Shown: piece after piece, positions 36,371-50,942 of the stretch | Layout of the letters: each line of letters opens with the position of its first letter | Numbering within the stretch: the stretch's first letter is position 1 | From: Klebsiella aerogenes | GTDB lineage: Bacteria > Pseudomonadota > Gammaproteobacteria > Enterobacterales > Enterobacteriaceae | Direction: 5' to 3' | Length of the DNA stretch: 64,000 nt | NCBI GenBank assembly: GCA_029027985.1 | Contig: CP119076.1 | Coordinates: 62,001 to 126,000, forward strand | Position numbers and translations under genes: made by a program | Notes under the pieces: generated by a model | What the model was told of the DNA's origin: nothing | Seen by the model: only the letters and a program-made list of their open reading frames with translations | The model's database searches: none

Positions 36371-38491
36371 CTAATTTCGGTTACGGGTGACTTTAATCAC
36401 GTCCGGCATGACGCGGATTTTGCGCATGATATTCGCCAGGTGCACACGGTCGCGCGCGGTCAGGCGGATAAAGGCGCTGTAGACGCGGCCATCTTTCTCT
36501 TCGGTATTCAGGCTCTGAATATTGGAAGAGGCGGTGTTGATTGCGGCCGTCAGATTAGCCAGCGCACCCTGGTGGTTAAACATATCCACCTTAATTTCGG
36601 CGATAAATTCCTGCGCAGTCTCTTTATCCCATTCGACAGCCATAAACTTCTCTGGCTCTTTCTGGTAGCCGCGGATGTTACGACAGGATTCATGGTGGAT
36701 AACCAACCCTTTTCCTGGGCTGACATGGGCAATGATCGGGTCCCCTGGGATCGGGCGACAGCACTTAGCGAAGGTGATCAGCACGCCGTCGGCGCCTTTA
36801 ATCGGCAGGTGACCGTGATTCGACGCGTTGCCTGGCACTGGCGCCGCAGAGGCTTCGCCCTGCTGCAAGTTTTTCGCCACCACCACGCTCATCGCGTTGC
36901 CGAGACCGATTTCCGCCAGCAGATCGTCAAGCGAGGCCAGCTTCATGCGCTCGAGTTCGCGCTGGATGTTCTCCTGCGGGATCTCTGCCAGCTTGCGGCT
37001 ACCGCCCAGCGCGTGGTTGAGCAGTCGGCGGCCGAGGCTTACCGAGTCGTCGCGCTTGAGGTTTTTCAGCAGTTGGCGAATTTTGGCGCGCGCTTTCGAG
37101 CTGACGACGAAGTTCAGCCATGCGGCATTCGGACGCGCGCCCGGCGCGGTGATGATTTCTACCGTCTGGCCGCTGGAGAGCGACTGCGACAGCGGATATG
37201 GCTGACGGTCGACGCGTGCGCCGACGCAGGCATGACCGATATCGGTATGCACCGCGTAGGCGAAGTCTACCGGTGTCGCGCCGGCAGGCAGTTCGACAAT
37301 GCGCCCTTCCGGGGTGAAAACGTAAATCTCATCCGGGAACAGATCGGATTTAACGCTCTCGATAAATTCAAAGGAGCTACCAGCGCTCTGCTGCAGTTCC
37401 AGCAGGCTTTGCATCCAGCGCTGAGCGCGGATTTGCGCGGTCGTGCTGCTTTCGCCGCCGTGCTCTTTATAAGCCCAGTGCGCCGCAACCCCCATTTCCG
37501 CCATCTGGTCCATATCTTCGGTACGGATTTGTACCTCGACAGGGACGCCATGGGGGCCAATCATCGAGGTGTGCAAAGATTGATAGCCGTTCGCTTTCGG
37601 AATGGCGATGTAATCTTTGAACCGACCTGGACGTGGCTTGTAGAGGCTGTGCATTTGGCCAAGCACGCGGTAGCAGGTATCAGGATCCTGGACAATAACG
37701 CGGAAAGCGTAGATATCCATGATTGAGTGAAAACGCTGCTCTTTGAGCACCATCTTGCAGTAAATCGAGTACAGATGCTTTTCGCGACCGCTGACGCGGC
37801 AGGGGATCCCCGCTTCCTGCAAACGCCCTTCGATCTCAGAGAGGATTTTTTGAATCATCTCTTTACGATTGCCGCGCGCCGCTTTGACCACTTCTTTGAT
37901 AACGCGGTAGCGGTTAGGGTACAACGCTTCAAAGCCCAACTCTTCGAGCTCGGTTTTGATGTGATGGATACCTAGACGGTGCGCCAGCGGGCTGTAAATT
38001 TCCAGCGTTTCACGAGCGATGCGGCGGCGTTTATCCGGGCGTAATGAACCCAGCGTACGCATGTTGTGGGTGCGGTCGGCAAGCTTAATGAGGATGACGC
38101 GGATGTCCTGCACCATCGCCATAATCATTTTGCGGAAGTTTTCGGCCTGCGCCTCTTTCTTGTCGCGGAACTTGAGCTTATCAAGTTTTGACACCCCCTC
38201 TACCAGTTCGGCGACGCTTTTACCAAAAAGCTGTTCCATATCCTGGTAGGTTGCAGGGGTATCTTCAATCACGTCATGCAGCAGCGCGGCCATCAGCGTT
38301 TCATAGTCGAGTTTCATCTCGGCCAGAATACAGGCCACCGCTACCGGGTGCGTGATATAGGGTTCACCGCTTGAACGTGTCTGACCCTCGTGAGCGTCAC
38401 GTGCAACGAGATATGCCTGCCGAAGACGCTTGATTTGCTCTTCCGGCAGGTAGTTTTGAATCAGCTGATTCAGGCTTTCAAACAGATACAA
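36371..38491 (-). CDS. spoT: Bifunctional (p)ppGpp synthetase/hydrolase
   Basis: The 706-aa protein has the RelA/SpoT order: HD hydrolase domain near the start (AALLHDVIEDTPATYQDM), synthetase domain (RFKDYIAIPKANGYQSLHTS), TGS domain (GRIVELPAGATPVDFAYAVH), helical region and zinc-finger part (TFAKCCRPIPGDPIIAHVS), and a C-terminal ACT domain (DMFNHQGALANLTAAIN). It mainly degrades the alarmone and also makes it under carbon, iron or fatty-acid stress. It follows rpoZ by 18 bp in the gmk-rpoZ-spoT-trmH-recG group. Confidence 0.97.
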   Translation of the reverse strand: MYLFESLNQLIQNYLPEEQIKRLRQAYLVARDAHEGQTRSSGEPYITHPVAVACILAEMKLDYETLMAALLHDVIEDTPATYQDMEQLFGKSVAELVEGVSKLDKLKFRDKKEAQAENFRKMIMAMVQDIRVILIKLADRTHNMRTLGSLRPDKRRRIARETLEIYSPLAHRLGIHHIKTELEELGFEALYPNRYRVIKEVVKAARGNRKEMIQKILSEIEGRLQEAGIPCRVSGREKHLYSIYCKMVLKEQRFHSIMDIYAFRVIVQDPDTCYRVLGQMHSLYKPRPGRFKDYIAIPKANGYQSLHTSMIGPHGVPVEVQIRTEDMDQMAEMGVAAHWAYKEHGGESSTTAQIRAQRWMQSLLELQQSAGSSFEFIESVKSDLFPDEIYVFTPEGRIVELPAGATPVDFAYAVHTDIGHACVGARVDRQPYPLSQSLSSGQTVEIITAPGARPNAAWLNFVVSSKARAKIRQLLKNLKRDDSVSLGRRLLNHALGGSRKLAEIPQENIQRELERMKLASLDDLLAEIGLGNAMSVVVAKNLQQGEASAAPVPGNASNHGHLPIKGADGVLITFAKCCRPIPGDPIIAHVSPGKGLVIHHESCRNIRGYQKEPEKFMAVEWDKETAQEFIAEIKVDMFNHQGALANLTAAINTASSNIQSLNTEEKDGRVYSAFIRLTARDRVHLANIMRKIRVMPDVIKVTRNRN

Positions 38492-38509
38492 GGGCGACCC
38501 GCTGTGTGA

Positions 38510-38785
38510 TTAACGACGACCTTCAGCAATCGCGGTAACGGCTTGTAATTCAGCGGCTTCCTGCTCTTGCTGTTCCTGGCGCTCACGTACGTCGAGGATC
38601 TGGTTGTTGATCAGACCTTCTTCGATTTCGCGCAGTGCGATAACGGTGGTTTTATCGTTTTCTTCCGGTACCAGCGGATCCTTTCCGCCTACCTGCATCT
38701 GACGAGCGCGACGCGCGGCGACCAGTACCAGGTCAAAACGGTTACCAATTTTCTCTACAGCGTCCTGAACAGTTACGCGTGCCAT
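38510..38785 (-). CDS. rpoZ: RNA polymerase omega subunit
   Basis: The 91-aa protein is practically the E. coli omega subunit ([20 protein letters not shown], ending [10 protein letters not shown]). It binds the beta-prime subunit, helps its folding and forms part of a ppGpp-binding site, fitting its place between gmk and spoT. Start and length are unambiguous. Confidence 0.97.
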
Positions 38786-38839
38786 ACTTAAAATGCTCCA
38801 CAGGTGAAGAAATGACTGGGCATGATACTGAATGTGGGT

Positions 38840-41398
<2,559 letters not shown>

Positions 41399-41403
41399 GG
41401 CGA

Positions 41404-42021
41404 TTAGTGGGCGTCATGCTTGTAGTAGAAGACCGGCAGACCGAGCTTCCAGCGCAGGGCGAGCATTCGTGCGGTGAAGCCAAATAGCAGGGTGGCAATA
41501 ACCACCACGTCGTGGCTGCTGACGTAATGCTGCAGGGCGATATAGAGCACCGCGGCAGCAAAGGAAATGCCAGCATATAGCTCTTTCTGGAACACCAGTG
41601 GAATACGCTTGCAGAACATGTCGCGCAGCACGCCGCCGAAGACGCCAGTGACCACTGCGGCAATAGAGGCAATAACCGGCCCCTCGCCCATATCCAGCGC
41701 GATTTGCGCGCCGATAATCGAAAACACGATCAGGCCCAGCGCATCCAGCACCAGGAACAGGCGGCGCAGGTGCGGCATCACCGGGGCGGCGATAGTGGTG
41801 AGGACGGCGGCAACCGCCACGATAATGACGTATTCCGGGTGCTGCACCCAGCCGAGCGGATAATGGCCGAGCAAGATATCGCGTACGGAACCGCCGCCCA
41901 GCGCGGTGGCGGTGGCGATAATAATCACCCCAAAGGTGTCCATACGGCGGCGTCCGGCTGCTAAGGCGCCGGTCATCGCTTCCGCCGTAATACCAATCAG
42001 ATAAAGAATATGAAGCAGCAT
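41404..42021 (-). CDS. yicG: TRIC-family cation channel protein YicG
   Basis: The 205-aa membrane protein has two similar three-helix repeats of the UPF0126/TRIC type; both carry the GGGxxRD motif ([18 protein letters not shown] and [18 protein letters not shown]). It is near identical to E. coli YicG. TRIC channels conduct potassium; the physiological role in bacteria is uncertain. It converges on ligB with only 5 bp between the stops. dinD, which separates yicG and yicC in E. coli, is absent. Confidence 0.92.
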   Translation of the reverse strand: MLLHILYLIGITAEAMTGALAAGRRRMDTFGVIIIATATALGGGSVRDILLGHYPLGWVQHPEYVIIVAVAAVLTTIAAPVMPHLRRLFLVLDALGLIVFSIIGAQIALDMGEGPVIASIAAVVTGVFGGVLRDMFCKRIPLVFQKELYAGISFAAAVLYIALQHYVSSHDVVVIATLLFGFTARMLALRWKLGLPVFYYKHDAH

Positions 42022-42181
42022 AAATCCCCCACAATGATGGCGAAAGGGTAGCGATTTGTGCGGCAGATCACGATTGAGTTTTTCTAAAGTGAGTCCATTT
42101 TCATGAGTAAAGCTAATGCGGTAAGGATAATATGGTCAGTAAATACAGGGGATGTGTATTTTGATTTTCAAATATAGATAA

Positions 42182-42215
42182 GAAAAAATAATGCTGGCCC
42201 GTGAGGTGGGCCAGC
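42182..42215 (-). terminator. Terminator after yicC
   Basis: On the minus strand stem GCTGGCCC / GGGCCAGC with a seven-base loop is followed by ATTATTTTTTC, directly downstream of the yicC stop. Confidence 0.85.
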
Positions 42216-42228
42216 AAGAGGAAGAGAA

Positions 42229-43092
42229 TTACTCGATATTCTGGATCTGTTCGCGCATTTGCTCGATCAACACCTTCAGCTCAATCGCTGAATTGGTCAC
42301 TTCGGCATTGATGGATTTTGACGCCAGGGTGTTCGACTCGCGGTTGAATTCCTGCATCATAAAGTCGAGGCGGCGGCCCACAGCTTCTTTCTTCTTCAGA
42401 ATGTTGTAGGTTTCTTTCACGTGCGCTTCCAGGCGGTCCAGCTCTTCGGCAACGTCGATACGCTGCGCCATCATCACCAGTTCTTGCTCAAGGCGATTGT
42501 TTTCCAGCTGTACTTCGGCATCTTCGAGCTTGGCGACCAGGCGCTCGCGCTGCCACTGCAGGATTTCTGGCATATGGGCGCGAACTTTGCTGACTTCGGA
42601 GCTAACGCCTTCCAGACGCTGCTCGATCAGCGCTTTCAGCGCTTGACCTTCGGTCTCACGGGCGACGATGAAGTCGTCCAGCGCGCCGTTCAGTGCGTTG
42701 AGGATTTCAGCGGTAATCGCATCGAGATCCTGCTCCTGAGCGGCCATTACACCAGGCCAGCGCAGAATATCGACCGGGTCGATTTCGCCTTCATCGCTCT
42801 GCATTTTCACCCAGTTCGCGGCGTTCACCAGCTGCTTGGCCAGGTTCTCGTTAAGGATCAGCTCGCCCTGGGCGCTGGGATCCTGTTCAAAACGCAGGGT
42901 ACATTCGATTTTCCCGCGAGTCAGACGAGAGCGGATACGCTCGCGAACCACGGGCTCCAGGCTACGGAACTGCTCCGGCAGGCGGAAGTAGGTTTCCAGA
43001 TAGCGTTGATTTACCGAGCGCAGTTCCCACGCGGCGCTACCCCAGTCACCCTTGATTTCACGCCGGGCATAGGCGGTCATACTGCGGATCAT
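42229..43092 (-). CDS. yicC: YicC-family endoribonuclease
   Basis: The 287-aa protein begins MIRSMTAYARREIKGDWG and contains the YicC N-terminal domain followed by the DUF1732 C-terminal domain (GRRLDFMMQEFNRESNTLASK, VLIEQMREQIQNIE), with a long helical middle part. YicC proteins are RNA endonucleases reported to act on small RNAs in E. coli. Divergent from rph, with its own terminator. Confidence 0.92.
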   Translation of the reverse strand: MIRSMTAYARREIKGDWGSAAWELRSVNQRYLETYFRLPEQFRSLEPVVRERIRSRLTRGKIECTLRFEQDPSAQGELILNENLAKQLVNAANWVKMQSDEGEIDPVDILRWPGVMAAQEQDLDAITAEILNALNGALDDFIVARETEGQALKALIEQRLEGVSSEVSKVRAHMPEILQWQRERLVAKLEDAEVQLENNRLEQELVMMAQRIDVAEELDRLEAHVKETYNILKKKEAVGRRLDFMMQEFNRESNTLASKSINAEVTNSAIELKVLIEQMREQIQNIE

Positions 43093-43262
43093 AGACGTTC
43101 CTGTTTTTTAAGGAGAGTGGGGAGGATTATAGCTTTCGAGGCCCTTTCAGGATAGGAATAAGCGAGTATTATCCGCACCTCCGCGTGCGCGCCGTCGCGA
43201 TGCAACTTGCCTGAATTTGTGTATAATGCGCAGCCACATTCGTTTCAAGCCGGAGAGTAATC

Positions 43263-43979
43263 ATGCGTCCAGCAGGCCGTAGCGCTAATCAGGTGCGTCC
43301 CGTAACCCTGACCCGTAACTATACAAAACACGCAGAAGGCTCCGTGCTTGTCGAATTCGGTGACACCAAAGTGCTGTGTACCGCCTCCATCGACGAAGGC
43401 GTCCCACGTTTCCTGAAAGGTCAGGGCCAGGGCTGGATCACCGCGGAATACGGCATGCTGCCGCGTTCAACCCATACCCGCAACGCGCGCGAAGCCGCAA
43501 AAGGCAAGCAGGGCGGCCGCACCATGGAAATCCAGCGTCTGATCGCTCGCGCGCTGCGCGCTGCAGTGGATCTGAAAGCGCTGGGCGAGTTCACCATTAC
43601 GCTTGACTGCGACGTGCTGCAGGCCGATGGCGGTACCCGTACTGCCTCCATTACCGGCGCCTGCGTTGCGTTGGCTGACGCGCTGAACAAGCTGGTGGCT
43701 GCGGGTAAACTGAAAACCAATCCGATGAAGGGTATGGTTGCCGCCGTTTCCGTCGGTATTGTTGATGGCGAAGCCATTTGCGATCTGGAGTATGTGGAAG
43801 ATTCCGCAGCGGAAACCGATATGAATGTGGTGATGACCGAAGATGGTCGTATCATCGAGGTGCAGGGCACGGCGGAAGGCGAGCCGTTCACCCATGAGGA
43901 GCTCCTCACTCTCCTGGCGTTAGCGCGAGGGGGGATCGAATCCATTATCACGACGCAGAAAGCGGCGTTGGAAAATTAA
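43263..43979 (+). CDS. rph: Ribonuclease PH
   Basis: A full-length 238-aa phosphorolytic 3' exoribonuclease: [20 protein letters not shown] at the start, [20 protein letters not shown] with the phosphate-binding Arg, and an intact C-terminus ending KAALEN. It trims tRNA precursors. E. coli K-12 carries a frameshift near the rph end that lowers pyrE expression; here the gene is intact, so translation can run up to the attenuator as in wild-type strains. A TATAAT box lies at 43222-43227. Confidence 0.96.
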   Translation: MRPAGRSANQVRPVTLTRNYTKHAEGSVLVEFGDTKVLCTASIDEGVPRFLKGQGQGWITAEYGMLPRSTHTRNAREAAKGKQGGRTMEIQRLIARALRAAVDLKALGEFTITLDCDVLQADGGTRTASITGACVALADALNKLVAAGKLKTNPMKGMVAAVSVGIVDGEAICDLEYVEDSAAETDMNVVMTEDGRIIEVQGTAEGEPFTHEELLTLLALARGGIESIITTQKAALEN

Positions 43980-43984
43980 TGATT

Positions 43985-44012
43985 AAGGCGACTGAGAAGT
44001 CGCCTTTTTTTT
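43985..44012 (+). terminator. pyrE attenuator between rph and pyrE
   Basis: Stem AAGGCGACT / AGTCGCCTT with GAGA loop and eight T residues, starting 6 bp after the rph stop. In E. coli this terminator is the UTP-sensitive attenuator of pyrE, relieved when ribosomes translating rph follow closely behind a polymerase paused by low UTP. Confidence 0.9.
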
Positions 44013-44091
44013 GCGTGCTATTCTTCATGACACCTGCGAAGGATAACGCGCGTAGACCGACAATGATGAAAGTACTAAAAGGAGCGAATCC

Positions 44092-44733
44092 ATGAAGCCG
44101 TATCAGCGCCAGTTTATTGAGTTTGCGCTTAGCAAGCAGGTTCTTAAGTTTGGCGAATTTACGCTGAAATCCGGGCGCAAGAGCCCCTATTTCTTCAACG
44201 CTGGTCTGTTTAATACCGGGCGCGATCTGGCGCTGCTGGGCCGTTTTTACGCCGAGGCGTTGGTGGATTCCAACATTGAGTTCGACCTGCTGTTTGGCCC
44301 GGCCTACAAAGGTATTCCAATTGCCACCACCACCGCGGTGGCGTTAGCCGAGCACCATGACCGCGACCTACCATACTGCTTCAACCGTAAAGAAGCGAAG
44401 ACCCACGGCGAAGGCGGCAATCTGGTTGGCAGCGCGTTGCAGGGTCGTGTGATGCTGGTGGATGATGTGATTACCGCCGGTACCGCGATTCGTGAATCGA
44501 TGGAGATCATTCAGGCTAACGGCGCTGAGTTGGCTGGCGTGCTGATCTCCCTTGACCGTCAGGAACGCGGCCGCGGTGAGATCTCCGCGATTCAGGAAGT
44601 CGAGCGTGATTATGGTTGCAAAGTGATTTCTATCGTCACCCTGAAAGACCTGATCGCTTATCTGGAAGAAAAACCGGAGATGGCGGAGCACCTGGCTTCT
44701 GTACGCGCTTACCGCGAAGCCTACGGCGTCTGA
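44092..44733 (+). CDS. pyrE: Orotate phosphoribosyltransferase
   Basis: The 213-aa enzyme carries the PRPP-binding motif [17 protein letters not shown] and the flexible-loop [10 protein letters not shown] with the catalytic Lys. It makes orotidine 5'-phosphate in pyrimidine synthesis. Length is the same as in E. coli. Co-transcribed with rph through the attenuator; AAAGGAGCG precedes the ATG. Confidence 0.97.
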   Translation: MKPYQRQFIEFALSKQVLKFGEFTLKSGRKSPYFFNAGLFNTGRDLALLGRFYAEALVDSNIEFDLLFGPAYKGIPIATTTAVALAEHHDRDLPYCFNRKEAKTHGEGGNLVGSALQGRVMLVDDVITAGTAIRESMEIIQANGAELAGVLISLDRQERGRGEISAIQEVERDYGCKVISIVTLKDLIAYLEEKPEMAEHLASVRAYREAYGV

Positions 44734-44740
44734 TGATGAC

Positions 44741-44765
44741 TCCGGCAGCCGTGCTGGCTGCCGGA
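44741..44765. terminator. Bidirectional hairpin between pyrE and slmA
   Basis: Perfect ten-base stem TCCGGCAGCC / GGCTGCCGGA with a five-base loop between the convergent stops. No T-run on either side, so efficiency is uncertain. Confidence 0.55.
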
Positions 44766-44777
44766 ACTTCATCGGAT

Positions 44778-45374
44778 TTATTGTAGTTGCGCGGCGACCA
44801 GCGGCCAGCGGGCGTCGAAATCATCCGTTGGGCGATACTTGAATTCGCTGCGCACGAAGCGCGACAGCATACCTTCGCAGAACGCCAGCAGCTGGCTTGC
44901 CAGCAGGGTCTCGTCGACGGTATAGCCTTCCCCTTCACGCATTTTCCTTTCGCGCATCACCTGACGCAGCTGAACTTCAATACGTTCGAAGAGCTGATTG
45001 ATGCGGCCCTGTAGCCGATCCTGTTCGAACATCAGCGCGTGACCGGTGAGGATACGCGTCAGCCCAGGATTACGCTCGCCAAAGCCAAGAATCAACAGAA
45101 CAATCAAGCGCAGACGAGCCGTGGTGTCCTTTTCATCTTTCAATATCAAATTGATGCGCGTAATCAGGCTGTCTTCAATGAACTCGATCAGGCTATCAAA
45201 CATGCGGGTTTTGCTGGGAAAATGACGGTATAACGCCGCTTCGGACACGCCGACGGAGGCCGCCAGCTTCGCCGTGGTAATTCGTTGACTACCATCGCTG
45301 GATTCAAGCATCAGCGCCAGAGATTGAAGTATTTCTTCGCGACGATTCCTTTTCGCAGTTTGTTTTTCTGCCAT
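44778..45374 (-). CDS. slmA: Nucleoid occlusion factor SlmA
   Basis: The 198-aa TetR-family protein has the N-terminal helix-turn-helix [20 protein letters not shown] and ends [13 protein letters not shown], matching E. coli SlmA throughout. Bound to its chromosomal sites, it blocks FtsZ ring assembly over the nucleoid. It follows dut by 124 bp on the same strand, as in E. coli. Confidence 0.96.
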   Translation of the reverse strand: MAEKQTAKRNRREEILQSLALMLESSDGSQRITTAKLAASVGVSEAALYRHFPSKTRMFDSLIEFIEDSLITRINLILKDEKDTTARLRLIVLLILGFGERNPGLTRILTGHALMFEQDRLQGRINQLFERIEVQLRQVMRERKMREGEGYTVDETLLASQLLAFCEGMLSRFVRSEFKYRPTDDFDARWPLVAAQLQ

Positions 45375-45498
45375 GTTTTAAAATACCCCTGAAAATAAGC
45401 ACTTGTCAGGCAGGCATCCACAAAGCGACCGCAAACTGTCGTTTGCGGTGATGTTATTGCATTATGCGCTTTGGGATGCGGGTTCCGTGTAGCCGGGC

Positions 45499-45954
45499 TT
45501 ATTTGCGCCCTGAGTGACCGAAGCCGCCTTCACCGCGGTCGGTGGCGTCAAACTCCTCCACCAGATTAAATTCCGCCTGTACCACCGGTACGAAGACCAT
45601 CTGCGCGATGCGCTCGCCAGGCTCGATAGTGAAGCTCTGTTGGCCGCGGTTCCAGACGGAAACCATCAGCTGACCCTGGTAGTCAGAGTCGATAAGGCCA
45701 ACCAGGTTGCCCAGTACGACGCCGTGTTTATGGCCCAGACCAGAACGCGGCAGAATCACCGCCGCCAGAGACGGATCGGCGATATGAATGGCAAGGCCAG
45801 TCGGCAGCAGCGTGGTTGCGCCCGGCGCCAGCTCTACGGCGTCGTCAAGACAGGCACGCAGGTCAAGTCCGGCGGAGCCGGAGGTGGCATAGGTCGGCAA
45901 TGGGAACTGCTCGCCAACACGCGGATCCAGAATCTTAACGTCGATTTTTTTCAT
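45499..45954 (-). CDS. dut: dUTP diphosphatase
   Basis: The 151-aa trimeric dUTPase has all five motifs, among them [31 protein letters not shown] and the glycine-rich tail [10 protein letters not shown]. It removes dUTP and supplies dUMP for thymidylate. The start at 45954 ([14 protein letters not shown]) was chosen over an ATG one codon upstream by homology. Its first 20 bases overlap the end of coaBC, as in E. coli, pointing to translational coupling. Confidence 0.96.
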   Translation of the reverse strand: MKKIDVKILDPRVGEQFPLPTYATSGSAGLDLRACLDDAVELAPGATTLLPTGLAIHIADPSLAAVILPRSGLGHKHGVVLGNLVGLIDSDYQGQLMVSVWNRGQQSFTIEPGERIAQMVFVPVVQAEFNLVEEFDATDRGEGGFGHSGRK

Positions 45955-47146
45955 CATAACGGGTAACGATCTCGTCGAGTAATAATTGGCCCAGGAATTC
46001 CTTGCGCTCAAGTGGTAAGCGCTTATCCCCATCCTGCCAGAAAAGGTGCAATGCGTTGCTATCGCTATTAAAACCTTGATTTGGCTGAGAAACATCATTG
46101 GCACAAATCAGGTCGAGATTTTTACGGGCACGTTTTTGCCGGGCGTATTCTTCCACATTATTTGTTTCGGCGGCAAATCCAACAACGTACGGGCGATTGA
46201 TTTTTAATGCGGCCACCCCGGCGACGATGTCCGGGTTTTTGACCATTTTTATTGTTAATTCATCACCTTGTTTTTTAATTTTCTCGTCGGCGATGATGGC
46301 GGCGCGGTAGTCGGCAACGGCGGCGCAACCGATGAAAATATGCTGTTGTTGCGCGCCGTTCTGCACTGCAGTTTCCATTTCCAGCGCAGTGACGACATCG
46401 ATGCGCTGTACAAACGGCGGCGTCGGCAGCGACACCGGGCCGCTAACCAGCGTGACGTTCGCGCCGCGTTGTGCGGCGGCGGCGGCAATCGCGAAGCCCA
46501 TCTTGCCGGAGCTATGGTTAGTGATATAGCGCACCGGATCCAGCGGCTCGCGGGTTGGGCCCGCGGTAATCATGATGTTGAGATGTTGCAAATCTTTGAC
46601 AGGCGAAAAATGTTGCGCCGCCATGTCTACGATAGTCAGCGGGTCGAGCATTCTGCCTGGGCCGACGTCGCCACAGGCCTGGCTGCCGCTATCCGGGCCC
46701 CATACCAGCAGGCCGCGTGAGGCAAGCGTGGCAAGATTGTGCTGTGTAGCGGCGGCGCGGTACATCTGCTGGTTCATCGCCGGGACAACGGCAACCGGCG
46801 ACGGCGTCGCCAGGCAAATCGTGGATACCAGGTCATTCGCCATACCGGCGGCAACGCGGGCGATTAAATCGGCGGTTGCTGGCGCGAGGATGACCAGGTC
46901 GGCCCATTTGCCCAGTTCAATATGACCCATTGCCGCTTCCGCGGCCGGATCCAGCAGGCTATCGGAAACCGGGTACCCGGAAACGGCCTGCAGGCTCAGC
47001 GGCGTGATAAAGGCCCCGGCGGCTTCCGTCATGGCGACGCGTACATCCGCGCCGCGTTCTCGCAGTCGGCGCACCAGTTCCGGCGTTTTATAAGCGGCAA
47101 TACCGCCGCTCACGCCTAGAACGATCTTTTTACCAGCCAGACTCAT
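45935..47146 (-). CDS. coaBC: Bifunctional phosphopantothenoylcysteine decarboxylase/synthetase
   Basis: The 403-aa protein (dfp) has an N-terminal flavin-dependent CoaC half ([26 protein letters not shown], the catalytic Cys in [13 protein letters not shown]) and a C-terminal CoaB half that couples cysteine to phosphopantothenate ([34 protein letters not shown]). These are the two middle steps of coenzyme A synthesis. Two ATGs occur in a row at 47149 and 47146; the second matches E. coli MSLAGKK. Divergent from radC. Confidence 0.95.
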   Translation of the reverse strand: MSLAGKKIVLGVSGGIAAYKTPELVRRLRERGADVRVAMTEAAGAFITPLSLQAVSGYPVSDSLLDPAAEAAMGHIELGKWADLVILAPATADLIARVAAGMANDLVSTICLATPSPVAVVPAMNQQMYRAAATQHNLATLASRGLLVWGPDSGSQACGDVGPGRMLDPLTIVDMAAQHFSPVKDLQHLNIMITAGPTREPLDPVRYITNHSSGKMGFAIAAAAAQRGANVTLVSGPVSLPTPPFVQRIDVVTALEMETAVQNGAQQQHIFIGCAAVADYRAAIIADEKIKKQGDELTIKMVKNPDIVAGVAALKINRPYVVGFAAETNNVEEYARQKRARKNLDLICANDVSQPNQGFNSDSNALHLFWQDGDKRLPLERKEFLGQLLLDEIVTRYDEKNRR

Positions 47147-47322
47147 CATGATTTTGTCCTGTTGAAATACACCAGAATCCGCGCATCTTATCACAATCCC
47201 GAGGGCATCGTGCGTATGCCGGATATTCACTTTGCGAGGGTCCACGCAGACCTTAAAATCGTTGGTCGGCGGCGTGAAAAGGGTGTGCCAGGATGGTGTC
47301 GGACGGGTAAGGAGAGTGAGGA

Positions 47323-47988
47323 ATGGAGATACAGAAATCCCGGATGCCGAGGGAAAAGATGCTGCGTGACGGCATTGAGGCATTGACCGACGTTGAGTTG
47401 CTGGCGCTGTTTTTGCGCACCGGTACGCGAACCCAGAATGTGTTGGCTTTTTCCCACAGTTTGCTACAGCACTTCGGTTCGCTGTATGGGCTGTTGTCGG
47501 CCGACATAGAACAGTTTGATGATGTCGATGGCATCGGCATTGCGAAATATGCGCAACTCAAAGGTATCGCTGAGCTGGCGCGGCGCTATTTTAGCCTGCG
47601 TATGCGGGAGGAACCGTCGTTGGTGACGCCGCTCATGACGCGAGAATTTCTACAAAGCCAACTGGCGGATGAAGAGCGAGAGATCTTTATGGCGATCTTT
47701 TTAGATAATCAGAATCGGGTATTGAAACATAGCCGCCTTTTTTCTGGTACTCTTAGCCACGTAGAGGTGCATCCGCGAGAAATTGTACGCGAAGCAATCA
47801 AAGTGAACGCCGCAGCGGTGATCCTTGCCCATAATCATCCCTCAGGTAGCCCTGAGCCGAGTAAGTCAGATAAGCTGATGACTGAAAGAGTGGTTAAGTG
47901 TTGTCGATTCATGGAGATACGCGTACTTGATCATCTGATTATCGGCCGCGGCGCGTACGTATCTTTTGCCGAACGCGGCTGGATTTAG
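47323..47988 (+). CDS. radC: RadC/JAB-domain protein
   Basis: The 221-aa protein has N-terminal helix-hairpin-helix turns ([20 protein letters not shown]) and a C-terminal JAMM/MPN+ metal site ([17 protein letters not shown]). It follows E. coli RadC closely from [12 protein letters not shown] onward. Despite its name, a DNA-repair role is unproven; the fold suggests a metallo-isopeptidase or nuclease-like function. Start 47323 follows AAGGAGAGTGAGGA. Confidence 0.92.
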   Translation: MEIQKSRMPREKMLRDGIEALTDVELLALFLRTGTRTQNVLAFSHSLLQHFGSLYGLLSADIEQFDDVDGIGIAKYAQLKGIAELARRYFSLRMREEPSLVTPLMTREFLQSQLADEEREIFMAIFLDNQNRVLKHSRLFSGTLSHVEVHPREIVREAIKVNAAAVILAHNHPSGSPEPSKSDKLMTERVVKCCRFMEIRVLDHLIIGRGAYVSFAERGWI

Positions 47989-48030
47989 CCCCGATCATGC
48001 GATCCATCGGGATCTTTGTCTGTTCGGGAC

Positions 48031-48059
48031 TTGAGCACACCGCCGAGTCAGCGTATACT
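48031..48059 (+). promoter_or_regulatory. Sigma-70 promoter of rpmBG
   Basis: TTGAGC and TATACT spaced exactly 17 bp, followed by a 147-nt leader before the rpmB ATG. The leader contains short complementary stretches and may take part in ribosomal-protein regulation, but no known motif was identified. Confidence 0.75.
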
Positions 48060-48184
48060 ACGCCACCTTTGAGAATCTCGGGTTTGGCATTTGGGCCTGG
48101 CAATCGAGAGTTCAATAGAACTATGCGATGACCGGGCTGTAAAGCCTGACGAGGCGCCAATACCCCATACGAAGCTCGAGCTAA

Positions 48185-48442
<258 letters not shown>

Positions 48443-48450
48443 GTACTTAG

Positions 48451-48630
<180 letters not shown>

Positions 48631-48650
48631 TTTTAGTCTCCTTGTACTAA

Positions 48651-48674
48651 AACCCCGCTTCGGCGGGGTTTTTT
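48651..48674 (+). terminator. Terminator of rpmBG
   Basis: Stem AACCCCGC / GCGGGGTT with a stable TTCG tetraloop and a run of T. Confidence 0.92.
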
Positions 48675-48810
48675 GTTTTATGCTTCATCTTTCGAGCTAC
48701 AGGTGCGTTGGCTGCAAACGTACAGCCTGGCCGCTTGCTTCACTAAGCCCCCGGACCTCCCTTCCCGCCGCCTCCCTGTCACCCGAAATTGTGTGCTTAA
48801 GAGGAAAAAA

Positions 48811-49620
48811 ATGCCTGAATTACCAGAAGTTGAAACCAGCCGCCGCGGCATTGAACCGCACCTGGTGGGCGCAACGATCCTGCACGCCGTCGTACGCAAC
48901 GGGCGCCTGCGTTGGCCGGTATCCGAAGAAATTTACCGCCTGAGCGATGAACCGGTGCTCAGCGTGCGCCGGCGCGCTAAATACCTGTTGCTGGAACTGC
49001 GTCATGGCTGGATTATCATCCACCTTGGCATGTCCGGTAGTCTGCGCATCCTTAGCGATGAACTGCCTGCTGAAAAGCATGATCACGTCGACCTGGTATT
49101 GAGCAACGGTAAAGTGCTGCGTTATACCGATCCTCGTCGCTTCGGCGCCTGGCTATGGACCAACGTGCTGGAAGGTCATCCGGTACTGGCGCACCTTGGT
49201 CCGGAGCCGCTGAGCGATGAATTCAACACTGATTATCTGCAGCAACGCTGCGCGAAAAAGAAAACCGCGATCAAACCCTGGCTAATGGATAACAAGCTGG
49301 TCGTCGGGGTCGGGAATATCTACGCCAGCGAGTCGCTGTTTTCCGCTGGGATCCATCCAGACAGGCTGGCTTCGTCGCTATCATATGAAGAGTGCGAGCG
49401 ATTGGTGAAGAGCATCAAGCTGGTGCTGCTGCGCTCGATCGAACAGGGCGGGACGACGCTGAAGGACTTTCTGCAAAGCGACGGTAAGCCGGGATATTTC
49501 GCCCAGGAGTTGCAGGTCTATGGCCGCAAGGGTGAGCCCTGCCGGATTTGCGGCACGCCGATTATCGCCAGTAAGCATGCCCAGCGCGCGACTTTTTATT
49601 GCCGCCAGTGTCAGAAGTAG
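48811..49620 (+). CDS. mutM: Formamidopyrimidine-DNA glycosylase
   Basis: The 269-aa Fpg enzyme starts with the catalytic PELPEVE sequence (Pro after the initiator Met is the nucleophile; Glu is next), has the H2TH region ([15 protein letters not shown]) and a C-terminal zinc finger CRIC ... CRQCQ. It removes 8-oxoguanine and formamidopyrimidines. An open frame extends upstream, but function requires Pro right after Met, which fixes the start at 48811 behind AAGAGGAAAA. Confidence 0.97.
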   Translation: MPELPEVETSRRGIEPHLVGATILHAVVRNGRLRWPVSEEIYRLSDEPVLSVRRRAKYLLLELRHGWIIIHLGMSGSLRILSDELPAEKHDHVDLVLSNGKVLRYTDPRRFGAWLWTNVLEGHPVLAHLGPEPLSDEFNTDYLQQRCAKKKTAIKPWLMDNKLVVGVGNIYASESLFSAGIHPDRLASSLSYEECERLVKSIKLVLLRSIEQGGTTLKDFLQSDGKPGYFAQELQVYGRKGEPCRICGTPIIASKHAQRATFYCRQCQK

Positions 49621-49653
49621 TGGGGATAGTTTTTCCCGGATGGCAACGGAGAT

Positions 49654-49682
49654 AGCCCCGCTGAGCGTAACGCGAGCGGGGG
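49654..49682. repeat. REP-like hairpin between mutM and coaD
   Basis: Arms GCCCCGCT and AGCGGGG, the same first hairpin type as in the 13.4-kb array, with a degenerate foot (ATAG). It lies between the convergent stops of mutM and coaD. Confidence 0.65.
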
Positions 49683-49689
49683 AGAAACC

Positions 49690-50941
<1,252 letters not shown>

Positions 50942-50942
<1 letters not shown>

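Noticed and set aside
36440-37726. 428-codon plus-strand frame opposite spoT
   Set aside because: Antisense shadow of the high-GC spoT gene; no start signal or recognisable domain.
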